This document shows, in pieces, positions 14,819-21,887 of a stretch of DNA of 40,210 nt. A program made the translations under genes and the position numbers. The notes under the pieces are model-generated. The model did not search any database. It was not told where the DNA came from and saw only the letters and a list, made by a program, of their open reading frames with translations. The first letter of the stretch is position 1. Each line of letters begins with the position of its first letter. The stretch comes from Oscillibacter sp. (GTDB taxonomy: Bacteria > Bacillota > Clostridia > Oscillospirales > Oscillospiraceae), in assembly GCA_017547085.1 (NCBI GenBank), contig JAFYQM010000058.1, forward strand, positions 1-40,210, in the 5' to 3' direction.

Positions 14819-15877
14819 TTACTTCAACAGATCGGGATACTTGAGCGCAACCTGCTCCTCGATGTTATCCTTAGTAACCAGAACCATGGGCGAATACTTA
14901 ATCATGACTTCGCCATCGTCGGTAGTCAGAACCTCATCGTACTCGACCTCTTCACCCTTGATGATCTGCATGGCCATATCAACGGTCACAATGCCCTGCT
15001 CAATGGCACCCTTGTTAACAACCATGAAGTTCTCCACGCCACTCAGAATCAGCTCGGCAGAATCCTGATCCCAGTCAGCACCGAAGAAATAGATATCATT
15101 TTCCTTGCCGACATTCTGGGCAGCCTTATAGCAGCCGTGAGCCATGGTATCGTTGTTGCAGAAAACAGCCTTGATATCGGGATGCTGCACCAGCAGTGCT
15201 TCCATGGTCTGCATGGCCAGCTGGCGGTCCCAGTTCTGATGCATCTGGGTCAGCACGTTCTCCATGTTGGAATACTTTGCGATGGTCTCCTCAGCAGCCT
15301 GCGTGATGGTCTCAGCACACTCGTCGCCGAGGCTGCCGCCGATAACAGCAACCTTTGCTTTCTCATCGGTGCCGAAGACTTCTGCAAACTTCTCGACCTG
15401 CATCTGACCAACCTGATAACTGTTGGAGTCACTACGATAAGGAACGTTGATGCCACGGATCTGTGCATTGAGATTGATAACGGGGATACCGGCATCGTTA
15501 CAGGCGCTGATGATGTTAACGCATGCGTCGGAACGAGCAGGCTCGATGACGATCAGGTCAACACCCTGCTGGATGTAGGCCTCAACCTGCTGCATCTGCA
15601 CGGCAGCGTCATTCTCGCAGGCAACCCACTCGACTTCCACGTTGCCCAGTTCGGCAGCGCGGGCCTTCATTGCATCGCAAACAAACATGTAGACGGCTTC
15701 CTTCAGGGTCATGCTGGTAACGCCGATTTTGTAGGTTTCTTTCTCCTCAACTGCAGGAGCCTCAGCTTCCTGCTTGGGAGCCTCTTCTTTCTCGGGGGCG
15801 GGTTCTTCCTTGGCGCCGCAAGCGACCATAGACAGAGCCATGATCAGAGCCAGGACCAGTGCGAAAAACTTCTTCAT
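14819..15877 (-). CDS. Lipoprotein solute-binding protein, RbsB-type, distal importer
   Basis: 352 residues. Basic N-terminus, hydrophobic stretch and lipobox MVAC with lipidated Cys at residue 20, then a Glu/Pro/Ala linker very similar to that of the proximal SBP (AKEEPAPEKEE against AKEDPAPEKEE). The mature part reads as a type 1 periplasmic-binding fold: YIQQGVDLIVIEPARSDA, IPVINLNAQI, VAVIGGSLGDE, AVFCNNDTMAHGCYKAAQN. The NND segment is the one that contacts sugar in ribose-binding proteins. It is the first gene of the distal operon, with AGGAGG six bases before the ATG and a consensus-like promoter about 170 bases upstream. Confidence 0.93.
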   Translation of the reverse strand: MKKFFALVLALIMALSMVACGAKEEPAPEKEEAPKQEAEAPAVEEKETYKIGVTSMTLKEAVYMFVCDAMKARAAELGNVEVEWVACENDAAVQMQQVEAYIQQGVDLIVIEPARSDACVNIISACNDAGIPVINLNAQIRGINVPYRSDSNSYQVGQMQVEKFAEVFGTDEKAKVAVIGGSLGDECAETITQAAEETIAKYSNMENVLTQMHQNWDRQLAMQTMEALLVQHPDIKAVFCNNDTMAHGCYKAAQNVGKENDIYFFGADWDQDSAELILSGVENFMVVNKGAIEQGIVTVDMAMQIIKGEEVEYDEVLTTDDGEVMIKYSPMVLVTKDNIEEQVALKYPDLLK

Positions 15878-16047
15878 AATATCCTCCTCAATTTTAATTA
15901 CTATAATATCATCCGCTCACGCAGATGTATAGTACCCTTTCATGCCAAATCCTTCCATTGCCCGGCTGCGCCGGTTCAAATGTAGGTATGACTTATTTTT
16001 GATAGTTAATCTATTCATTTATTTAAGGGGTTTTTTAATTATCTATA

Positions 16048-16076
16048 ATAATACGTTCTCTTACACATAATGTCAA
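16048..16076 (-). promoter_or_regulatory. Sigma-A-type promoter of the distal importer operon
   Basis: On the minus strand a perfect TTGACA (16076-16071), 17-base spacer and TATTAT (16053-16048). The leader of about 165 bases contains only two short hairpins (CCGGC/GCCGG and CATCTGC/GCGGATG) and no terminator, so the ANTAR mechanism seen at the proximal operon is not visible here. Confidence 0.82.
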
Positions 16077-16121
16077 TATCTATTAATTTCACCCCACCTG
16101 AAATCTACCACCCTCACAACA

Positions 16122-16155
16122 AAATCTGTCTATTTTTAGTTAATTTGACAGATTT
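16122..16155. other. Inverted repeat upstream of the distal operon promoter
   Basis: AAATCTGTC and GACAGATTT separated by 16 AT-rich bases, 46 bases upstream of the -35 box. It could be a regulator-binding dyad or a weak terminator for the opposite strand. No further assignment is possible. Confidence 0.4.
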
Positions 16156-16342
16156 CTTTTCATTAGAATGTGTATGTATTGTTCGAATTCATTTTTGCAC
16201 AACAAAACCGTTTGCCGTCTTGCTTTCTGTAGAATATGCTCCGTTCCGGCTCCCGGAAAGTTTGTTCCATTTACTATCTTCTATAGATTGAAATAATGTA
16301 TGAAATTACTGACTTATGCTGTTTCGACATCAATAAGAACTG

Positions 16343-16751
16343 ATCCTCACCGGTCAGATTCTGTCCGAGCAAGACATCCCCTTATGATTTCGCCACCGTT
16401 TCCCCTATCGGAAAGCACATCACGCCGCTCCACCCCTTACTGCAACGCGCAAACGGATACGATATTTCCTATATCCGCAACACAAGAGAGCCCGGATTGG
16501 CCGCTACGCTCCGAGATCCTGAGAGCGGCCGTCAGTTGCAGGTGTTTACGACCATGCCCATTATCCACCTGTATACCGGCAATTTTCTCCGAAATTTTGC
16601 AGAAATCGAGAGTCCCACCTACGCGCCTCACGATACACTTTGCCTGGAAGCATCTTACTTCCCTGACGCAATTCATCATCCCCATTTCGGCCATGCAATC
16701 CTAAAGGCAAATCATCTGCAAACAGATAAAATTTGGTTTAAAATTACATAA
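16343..16751 (+). pseudogene. galM: Aldose 1-epimerase (galM) remnant, 5'-truncated and frameshifted
   Basis: In one frame from about 16381 to the TAA at 16751 the translation reads YDFATVSPIGKHI, then GYDISYIRNTREP, AATLRDPESGRQLQVFTT, LYTGNFL, CLEASYFPDAIHHPHFG and ILKANHLQTD. This is the C-terminal third of the galactose mutarotase family, including the PDA-H-HP region and the original stop. Just upstream, ILTGQILSEQDIP (from 16343) fits the preceding PTG-type segment but lies in another frame, so there is a one-base shift near 16381. No upstream part can be recognised. The gene is non-functional, is AT-rich like the island, and marks its right edge. Confidence 0.78.
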
Positions 16752-16901
16752 ACCTCCATAAAACTCCACCCCTATCCCACCTTACGCAGTTCAAAATTTT
16801 CCAACAAAAACAAAGCATATTCTCTTCTTTTCGACACAACCTATGCCTGCGATACCCAGATTCGCAACGCACAATGATATGATGAAAAGGAGAAACGAAT
16901 T

Positions 16902-17099
16902 ATGTCTAACAGAAGTTCTAACAAGCTGAACGTCCCCGAGGCCCGTGCCGCTATGGATAAGTTCAAGATGGAAGCTGCCAGCGAAGTCGGCGTCGACCTG
17001 AAGGAAGGCTACAACGGTCACCTGACTTCCCGCGAGGCCGGCAGCGTCGGCGGCCAGATGGTAAAGAAGATGATCGAGTCCTACGAGAAGTCTCTGTAA
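16902..17099 (+). CDS. Alpha/beta-type small acid-soluble spore protein
   Basis: 65 residues with the SASP signature: KLNVPEARAAMDKFKMEAASEVGV, where the acidic residue in the KMEAASE segment corresponds to the site cut by the germination protease GPR, and the C-terminal GHLTSREAGSVGGQMVKKMI that contacts DNA. These proteins coat spore DNA, protect it from damage and supply amino acids at germination. AAAGGAG lies nine bases before the ATG and a strong terminator follows. Codon choice is that of a highly expressed gene, unlike the island to its left. It would be expected under sigma G, but I could not identify a convincing sigma-G promoter. This gene shows the organism is a spore former. Confidence 0.96.
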   Translation: MSNRSSNKLNVPEARAAMDKFKMEAASEVGVDLKEGYNGHLTSREAGSVGGQMVKKMIESYEKSL

Positions 17100-17113
17100 C
17101 TTCTGCAGGCAGA

Positions 17114-17147
17114 AAAAAGGAGCGGTTCAGCAGAGCCGCTCCTTTTT
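17114..17147 (+). terminator. Terminator of the spore-protein gene
   Basis: A 12-bp perfect stem AAAAAGGAGCGG/CCGCTCCTTTTT, extendable by three inner pairs, ending in five T on the plus strand. It begins 14 bases past the stop codon. Confidence 0.9.
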
Positions 17148-17163
17148 ACATTCATTAAATATT

Positions 17164-17195
17164 AAAAAGAGTTCTGCTTCGGCAGAACTCTTTTT
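17164..17195 (-). terminator. Terminator of the ammonia-lyase gene
   Basis: A 14-bp perfect stem AAAAAGAGTTCTGC with its complement around a TTCG (plus strand) tetraloop. It ends in five T on either strand, so it can act in both directions. It is immediately downstream of the minus-strand stop at 17200. Confidence 0.9.
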
Positions 17196-17199
17196 GTCA

Positions 17200-18414
17200 T
17201 TACACTGTAGGATATTCGCCATCCCAAAGGACCTTGCGGAACTTCAAGGGATCTGTATTTCCCTCCGTAGAGAAGATCAGCACCTGACTGAAACGGTCCA
17301 GTCCGAGGATATCGCGCAGGGGCTTATACTCATCCGTCTCCATCAGTGCAGCAATCAGGCCCATACCCACAGCACCTGACTCTCCGGAAGTAACCGCGGG
17401 ATCACCCTTGACCGGCACACCCAGCATCCGCATACCGCGGGCGCTGACCCAGTCGGGACAGGACACAAACGCAGACACATGGTTGCGCAGAATGTCCCAG
17501 GAGATAATGTTGGGCTCGCCGCAGGCAAGACCTGCCATGATGGTCTGCAGGTCGCCATCCACAATGCGGGGCTCACCGTCACCCGCTACCGCGCCCTGAT
17601 ACAGGCAATCTGCTGCGCTGGCCTCCATTACGATGAACTTGGGAGGATCGTTGGGGAACAGATTGGTCAAAAAGCCCACCACAGCACCAGCCAAAGAGCC
17701 TACGCCGGCCTGAATAAACACATGGCTGGGGCGGTTGACACCGATCTGCCGCAGCTGGTCAGCTGCCTCACCGGCCATGGTACCGTAGCCCTGCATGATC
17801 CATGCAGGGATCTCTTCATAGCCTTCCCACGCAGTATCCTGCACCACCACGCCGTGCTTGGTCTCTGCCGCTTCCGCAGCGGCCATACGGACGCAGTCAT
17901 CGTAATTCACCTCTTCGATGGTGACCCGTGCGCCCTCTTTGGCAATGTTCTCATAACGGGTCTGAGAACTGCCCTTGGGCATATGCACCACAGCCTTCTG
18001 TCCCAGCTTATTGGCAGCCCACGCCACACCGCGGCCGTGGTTGCCGTCCGTTGCGGTGAAGAAGGTGGCCTGACCGAACTCTCTGCGGAACGCTTCGCTG
18101 GTCAGGTAATCGTAAGTCATTTCAGATACATCCCGTCCCATCTGCTGGGCAATATAACGGGCCATGGCAAAGGAACCGCCCAACACCTTGAACGCATTCA
18201 GTCCGAAACGGAAAGACTCATCCTTCACATACAAGCCGCCCAGCCCCAGATACTTGGCCATGCCGTCCAGACAGGCCATCGGGGTCACGGAATACTGGGG
18301 AAAGCTGTTGTGGAAGAAGCTGGCCTTTGCCACATTGCGCAGAGACATCACATCCAGCGCTTGATCCTCGCTGGGGGGCATGTGGTTGATCGCCCACTTG
18401 ATTTTTTCTTTCAT
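17200..18414 (-). CDS. dpaL: Diaminopropionate ammonia-lyase
   Basis: 404 residues, PLP-dependent fold type II. Recognised by SFRFGLNAFKVLGGSFA with the PLP lysine at residue 76, TATDGNHGRGVAW, the glycine loop QAGVGSLAG and GESGAVG near the C-terminus. The enzyme converts 2,3-diaminopropionate (either enantiomer) to pyruvate and two ammonia. In enterobacteria its homologue YgeX belongs to a purine-degradation gene set, which is of interest because xanthine dehydrogenase-type genes lie 12 kb away. The start is the ATG at 18414 behind GGAGAGAG; an ATG seven codons upstream lacks a ribosome site. Transcribed alone, with its own promoter and terminator. Confidence 0.95.
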   Translation of the reverse strand: MKEKIKWAINHMPPSEDQALDVMSLRNVAKASFFHNSFPQYSVTPMACLDGMAKYLGLGGLYVKDESFRFGLNAFKVLGGSFAMARYIAQQMGRDVSEMTYDYLTSEAFRREFGQATFFTATDGNHGRGVAWAANKLGQKAVVHMPKGSSQTRYENIAKEGARVTIEEVNYDDCVRMAAAEAAETKHGVVVQDTAWEGYEEIPAWIMQGYGTMAGEAADQLRQIGVNRPSHVFIQAGVGSLAGAVVGFLTNLFPNDPPKFIVMEASAADCLYQGAVAGDGEPRIVDGDLQTIMAGLACGEPNIISWDILRNHVSAFVSCPDWVSARGMRMLGVPVKGDPAVTSGESGAVGMGLIAALMETDEYKPLRDILGLDRFSQVLIFSTEGNTDPLKFRKVLWDGEYPTV

Positions 18415-18439
18415 ACGCACTCTCTCCATATGCAAAAAA

Positions 18440-18457
18440 ATTTTAGTAGACCAAAAT
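18440..18457 (-). promoter_or_regulatory. Dyad between dpaL promoter and start codon, candidate operator
   Basis: An imperfect dyad with ATTTT-x-GT on one side and AC-x-AAAAT on the other, lying 26 to 43 bases before the dpaL start, inside a very AT-rich stretch. It could bind a repressor or simply reflect AT-richness. Confidence 0.35.
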
Positions 18458-18486
18458 TTTTGTTAGTATATTGTATATCATATCAT

Positions 18487-18508
18487 ACAGTCCCCGAAAG
18501 TCAACCCT
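18487..18508 (-). promoter_or_regulatory. Probable dpaL promoter
   Basis: On the minus strand TTGACT, a 16-base spacer and TATGAT near 18481-18508, about 70 bases upstream of the chosen start. It diverges from the copper operon promoter some 50 bases away. The exact -10 hexamer is uncertain because TATGATATGATATACAATATA offers several options. Confidence 0.55.
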
Positions 18509-18554
18509 TTTACCTCATTTTTAGGAAAACGTTTTTCTGTCCTTTTTGTCCCAC

Positions 18555-18583
18555 TTGACAGATACCCCCATGGGGTATATATT
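18555..18583 (+). promoter_or_regulatory. copA promoter with CsoR-type operator in the spacer
   Basis: TTGACA (18555-18560), a 17-base spacer and TATATT (18578-18583). The spacer carries a perfect 7-3-7 dyad ATACCCC-CAT-GGGGTAT (18562-18578), the G/C-tract pattern of copper-responsive CsoR operators. Binding there would cover both promoter elements, and copper would release the repressor. Confidence 0.88.
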
Positions 18584-18596
18584 ATGTGTCATAAAG

Positions 18597-18613
18597 ATAC
18601 CCTCCCGGGGTAT
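18597..18613 (+). promoter_or_regulatory. Second CsoR-type operator, downstream of the promoter
   Basis: ATACCCT-CCC-GGGGTAT repeats the first operator with one mismatch between the arms. It is 24 bases before the copA start and about one and a half helical turns past the -10 box, so both sites could be occupied together. Confidence 0.7.
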
Positions 18614-18636
18614 GCCCCGGAGAACAGGAGGCTTTG

Positions 18637-20883
18637 ATGCGGGAAGAAAAATATGACATTTCCGGTATGCACTGTGCTGCCTGCAGCGCATCGGTGGAAC
18701 GTGTGACCCGAAAGCTGCCCGGTGTGGAGCGCAGCGAAGTGAACCTCACCACCGGTATCATGACCATCTGCTATGACGAAACGCAGGTAGGGCAGGAGCA
18801 GATCGTGGCGAAAGTGGAAAAAGCAGGCTTTGGCGCCGCGCTGCATGCAGAGAAACAAGAGGCCGCGCCGGAAGATACCATCGACAAGGAAGAAGCGGAA
18901 CTGAAGCGAAAAAAGATCGAGCTGATCCTCTCCGGTATGTTCTCTGCGGTGCTGCTGTATGTCTCCATGGGCCAGATGCTGCCCTTCGGGCTGCCGCCGC
19001 TGCCGCTGCCGGACCTCTTCTCCATGCACACCCACGGCGTGAACTTTGCCATCTTGCAGCTGCTGCTGGCGATTCCCGTGCTGTACTGCGGCCGGAACTT
19101 CTTTATTGGCGGTTTCAAGGCGCTGTTCCATGCAGCGCCCAACATGGACTCGCTGGTTGCCATCGGCTCCGCCTGCTCCTTTGCGTACAGCGTGGTCATG
19201 ACCTTTTTGATCTCCGACGATCCCGGCCTTGTGCATAATCTATACTATGAATCCGCCGCGGTGGTTTTGACTCTGGTTTCTCTTGGCAAGTTCATGGAAA
19301 GCAGAAACATGCAGAAAACCAAGGGCGCCATCACCGCCCTGATGCAGCTGTCCCCCGATACCGCTATTCTCGCGGACAGCGGACGCGAAATTCCCACAAA
19401 AGATCTAAAAACCGGAAACATCGTGCTGGTCAAGCCCGGCGCCCGTGTCCCAGCGGACGGCATCGTGACCTCTGGTGAAAGCAGCGTCAACGAAGCCATG
19501 CTGACCGGCGAAAGCCTGCCGGTGGAAAAAGCGGAAGGCAGCGAAGTGATCGGCGGCAGCGTCAACCAGAACGGGGTCCTGTATGTAAAAGTGACCCGCA
19601 CCGGTGAAGATACCACCCTCTCCCGTATCATCCGGTTCGTGGAGGATGCGCAAGGCAAGAAGGCTCCCATCTCCCGCATGGCGGACAAGGTAGCCGGCAT
19701 TTTCGTGCCGGTGGTCATTTCCATCGCCCTGCTGGCTGCCATCATCTGGGGTATTGCAGGTCAGCCGTTGGCCTTTGTTCTGAAGGTATTTACCTCCGTG
19801 CTGGTGATCGCCTGCCCCTGCGCGCTGGGACTTGCAACACCGACCGCCATCATGGTGGGAACAGGCCTTGGCGCCCACCACGGCATCCTGATCCGCTCCG
19901 GCGAGATTTTAGAGATCACCCACAGCATCGACACCGTGGTGCTGGACAAAACCGGCACCGTAACGCAGGGCACCCCCGCGGTAACGGATGTGCTGCCCTA
20001 TCAGACGGATGCGGACACGCTGCTCCGCACTGCCGCGGCAGTGGAGGCCGTTTCCGCGCACCCGCTGGCAGAAGCCATCTCCGCCTATGCAGCCAAGCAG
20101 GGCATGGATGTTCTCTCCAAACCGGAGCAGTTTGAAAACCTCTCCGGCCGCGGCCTGAAAGCCACACTGGACGGCGCCGCGGTACTGGCGGGAAACCGCC
20201 GCCTGATGGATGAGCACGGCATTGACCTCTCCCCCCTTCTGGCGGAGGCACAGCGTCTTGCCGCGCAGGGCCAGACGCCTATGTTCTTTACCAAAGACGG
20301 ACAACTGCTGGGCCTGATTTCCGTAGCTGACCCTGTGAAGGACACCAGTGTAGAGGCCGTCCGCGCCATGCAGGCACAGGGCATCCGCACGGTGCTGCTG
20401 ACCGGAGACAACCGCGCCGCCGCCGAGCACATCGGCAAACTGGTGGGCGTTGACGAAGTCATTGCCGAAGTTCTGCCGGAAGAAAAAGCCGGCGTCATTC
20501 AAAAGCTGCAGAAGGAAGGCCGCAAGGTGATGATGGTGGGTGACGGCATCAACGACGCCCCCGCCCTGACACAGGCTGAGGTGGGCTGCGCCATCGGCAG
20601 CGGCAGCGACATCGCCATTGAATCCGCAGACATCGTGCTGATGCGGGACGACCTGCAGGACGTGCCCCGGGCACTGCGGCTCTCCGCGTTGACCCTGCGC
20701 CACATTAAGCAGAACCTGTTCTGGGCCTTCTGCTACAACACCATCGGCATTCCCATCGCCGCCGGTCTGCTGTTTGTCTTTGGCGGGCCGCTGCTCTCCC
20801 CCATGTTCGCCGGAGCCGCGATGTCTCTCAGCTCCGTGTGCGTGGTAGGCAATGCGCTGCGGCTGGGCCGGGCCAAGCTGTGA
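18637..20883 (+). CDS. copA: Copper-exporting P-type ATPase
   Basis: 748 residues. One N-terminal heavy-metal domain (GMHCAAC, Cys13 and Cys16), eight predicted membrane segments, the actuator motif LTGESLPVEK, the CPC metal site in ACPCALGLATPTA, phosphorylation site DKTGT, the HP motif SAHPLAEAI and the hinge GDGINDAPAL. This is the P1B-1 pattern for Cu(I) export. It pumps Cu(I) from cytoplasm to outside using ATP. It starts at an ATG behind AGGAGG, and the operon continues with csoR and copZ. Two CsoR-type operators precede it. Only one HMA domain is present, where several relatives have two; the separate chaperone may compensate. Confidence 0.96.
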   Translation: MREEKYDISGMHCAACSASVERVTRKLPGVERSEVNLTTGIMTICYDETQVGQEQIVAKVEKAGFGAALHAEKQEAAPEDTIDKEEAELKRKKIELILSGMFSAVLLYVSMGQMLPFGLPPLPLPDLFSMHTHGVNFAILQLLLAIPVLYCGRNFFIGGFKALFHAAPNMDSLVAIGSACSFAYSVVMTFLISDDPGLVHNLYYESAAVVLTLVSLGKFMESRNMQKTKGAITALMQLSPDTAILADSGREIPTKDLKTGNIVLVKPGARVPADGIVTSGESSVNEAMLTGESLPVEKAEGSEVIGGSVNQNGVLYVKVTRTGEDTTLSRIIRFVEDAQGKKAPISRMADKVAGIFVPVVISIALLAAIIWGIAGQPLAFVLKVFTSVLVIACPCALGLATPTAIMVGTGLGAHHGILIRSGEILEITHSIDTVVLDKTGTVTQGTPAVTDVLPYQTDADTLLRTAAAVEAVSAHPLAEAISAYAAKQGMDVLSKPEQFENLSGRGLKATLDGAAVLAGNRRLMDEHGIDLSPLLAEAQRLAAQGQTPMFFTKDGQLLGLISVADPVKDTSVEAVRAMQAQGIRTVLLTGDNRAAAEHIGKLVGVDEVIAEVLPEEKAGVIQKLQKEGRKVMMVGDGINDAPALTQAEVGCAIGSGSDIAIESADIVLMRDDLQDVPRALRLSALTLRHIKQNLFWAFCYNTIGIPIAAGLLFVFGGPLLSPMFAGAAMSLSSVCVVGNALRLGRAKL

Positions 20884-20898
20884 GAAAGGAGCCATGCC

Positions 20899-21285
20899 AT
20901 GACAGAAGCTGAAATACGGAAAATGAAGCGGGAACTGGATACGCTGAAGCGGGAGACCGGTGCGGACATTGAACTGTACCTGCCGGAGGACGAAGGTGCA
21001 GAATGCTGCCGCCACAAGCATCGCGAAGCCCCCGAATACGAAGCGCTTTTGAAGCGGCTCAAGCGCATCGAAGGACAAGTGCGGGGGGTGCAGGGCATGG
21101 TGGAAAAGGATGCCTACTGCACCGATATTCTGACACAGGTCTCCGCCATCCAGTCAGCGCTGAACGCCTTTTCCCGGGAGCTGCTGGCCAACCACATCCG
21201 CACCTGCGTGGTGGAGGACCTCCGCGAGAACCGTCTGGACACCGTGGACGAACTGGTTGCCACCATCCAGCGCATGATGAAGTGA
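20899..21285 (+). CDS. csoR: CsoR-family copper-sensing repressor with N-terminal extension
   Basis: 128 residues. The C-terminal 85 residues are a DUF156/CsoR four-helix protein (LLKRLKRIEGQVRGVQGMVE, YCTDILTQVSAIQSAL, ANHIRTCV) with the Cu(I) ligands Cys74, His99 and Cys103 in place. In the apo state CsoR binds the G/C-tract dyads; Cu(I) releases it. The first 43 residues are not usual for the family. They are charged and helical (EIRKMKRELDTLKRETG) and end in a possible metal-binding cluster CCRHKH at 36-41. The gene lies 15 bases after copA with GAAAGGAG upstream. It presumably represses this operon at the two dyads before copA. Confidence 0.93.
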   Translation: MTEAEIRKMKRELDTLKRETGADIELYLPEDEGAECCRHKHREAPEYEALLKRLKRIEGQVRGVQGMVEKDAYCTDILTQVSAIQSALNAFSRELLANHIRTCVVEDLRENRLDTVDELVATIQRMMK

Positions 21286-21328
21286 TTTGCTGTTTGAACA
21301 GCCCAATATTTTAAGGAGGAAATTGACT

Positions 21329-21526
21329 ATGCCTACCATTTCTGTCCCCGATATGATGTGCGAAAACTGCGTGAAGCGCATCACCAACGCCCTGCAGGAG
21401 GCCGAGCTGAAGTTCAGCGTGGACCTCGCCTCCAAGACCGTTGCCATCGACGGCTGTCAGCACTGTGTAGCTACCGCCGTCAGCGAGCTGGAAGATCTGG
21501 GTTTTTCCCCGGAAGTGCAGGAATAA
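21329..21526 (+). CDS. copZ: CopZ-like copper chaperone (HMA domain)
   Basis: 65 residues, one heavy-metal-associated domain. The metal site is MMCENC (Cys11, Cys14) in the usual loop. A second CxxC, Cys43 and Cys46 in DGCQHCVATAV, is not part of the canonical fold and falls just before the second helix. The protein probably hands Cu(I) to CopA. The ATG at 21329 has a strong AAGGAGG upstream; an in-frame start further upstream has none. Third gene of the copper operon, followed by a strong terminator. Confidence 0.9.
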   Translation: MPTISVPDMMCENCVKRITNALQEAELKFSVDLASKTVAIDGCQHCVATAVSELEDLGFSPEVQE

Positions 21527-21550
21527 GTTCTGAATCACTATATTTTTAGC

Positions 21551-21597
21551 AAAAATCAGGCCTGTATCGAGAAAAATGATACAGGCCTGATTTTTTT
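21551..21597 (+). terminator. Terminator of the copper operon
   Basis: An 18-bp perfect stem (AAAAATCAGGCCTGTATC and complement) with a 9-base loop, ending in seven T. It starts 25 bases after copZ. Confidence 0.93.
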
Positions 21598-21712
21598 GTT
21601 TTTCCTGTTTCCGTTTTGTTACTTTTTCGGTTTCCTGTTACATTTTTTACCGTTTCTTTTTGTCGTTTTTTCTTCAAAGTGGGTTTAAAAATCATAGCAA
21701 AGCGGCAAAAAC

Positions 21713-21741
21713 TTGACAAAAGTGGGACTACAGTGTATACT
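21713..21741 (+). promoter_or_regulatory. Promoter of the G5/3D-domain protein gene
   Basis: Consensus TTGACA (21713-21718), a 17-base spacer and TATACT (21736-21741). Transcription would start near 21748, leaving a leader of about 140 bases. Confidence 0.85.
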
Positions 21742-21751
21742 GTGCGAAGTT

Positions 21752-21872
21752 TTTCGGTTGGTAACAAAAGTTACAGGCTGCCCGCTCCGTGCGTTGGCAG
21801 CTGCCCAACGCTCCCTTGCGGAGACAGAAAAACCGGAGGAAGTCCACCCCGCAGCCGGACTTCTTCCCATCT
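21752..21872 (+). ncRNA. Structured 5' leader of unknown class
   Basis: The leader can fold as a three-way junction. CGGTT (21754-) pairs with AACCG near 21832 and encloses two hairpins: GTAAC-AAAA-GTTAC, and CTCCG...CGGAG with an inner GCGTTGG/CCAACGC stem. A further hairpin, GAAGTCC/GGACTTC, follows directly before the ribosome site and could sequester or expose it. I tried to match it to the c-di-AMP (ydaO), cobalamin, M-box, THF and c-di-GMP riboswitch cores and found no fit. Confidence 0.45.
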
Positions 21873-21887
21873 CAGGAGGTATTGATT

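Larger units (their letters stand above)
15878..16901. other. Roughly 1 kb without an intact gene
   Basis: This interval holds the distal operon leader and promoter, an inverted repeat at 16122-16155, the galM remnant (16343-16751) and the upstream region of the spore-protein gene. The stretch 16156-16342 is AT-rich and shows nothing recognisable. Confidence 0.6.

Noticed and set aside
15895-16050. A second ANTAR antiterminator in the distal operon leader
   Set aside because: The leader has no terminator hairpin with a T run and no pair of A-x-x-G hexaloops.
16437-16694. Minus-strand 85-codon open frame in the gene-poor interval
   Set aside because: It is antisense to the recognisable galM remnant and lacks a ribosome site.
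16800-16890. Sigma-G promoter for the spore-protein gene
   Set aside because: Candidate GCATA and GATA-type boxes exist but spacing and -10 sequence do not match well enough to claim.
19909-21078. 389-codon minus-strand open frame opposite copA
   Set aside because: Mirror of copA/csoR coding sequence, no start signal, no recognisable domain.
21752-21872. Known riboswitch (c-di-AMP, cobalamin, M-box or THF) before the G5/3D gene
   Set aside because: None of the conserved cores of those classes could be found by eye; kept only as an unclassified structured leader.
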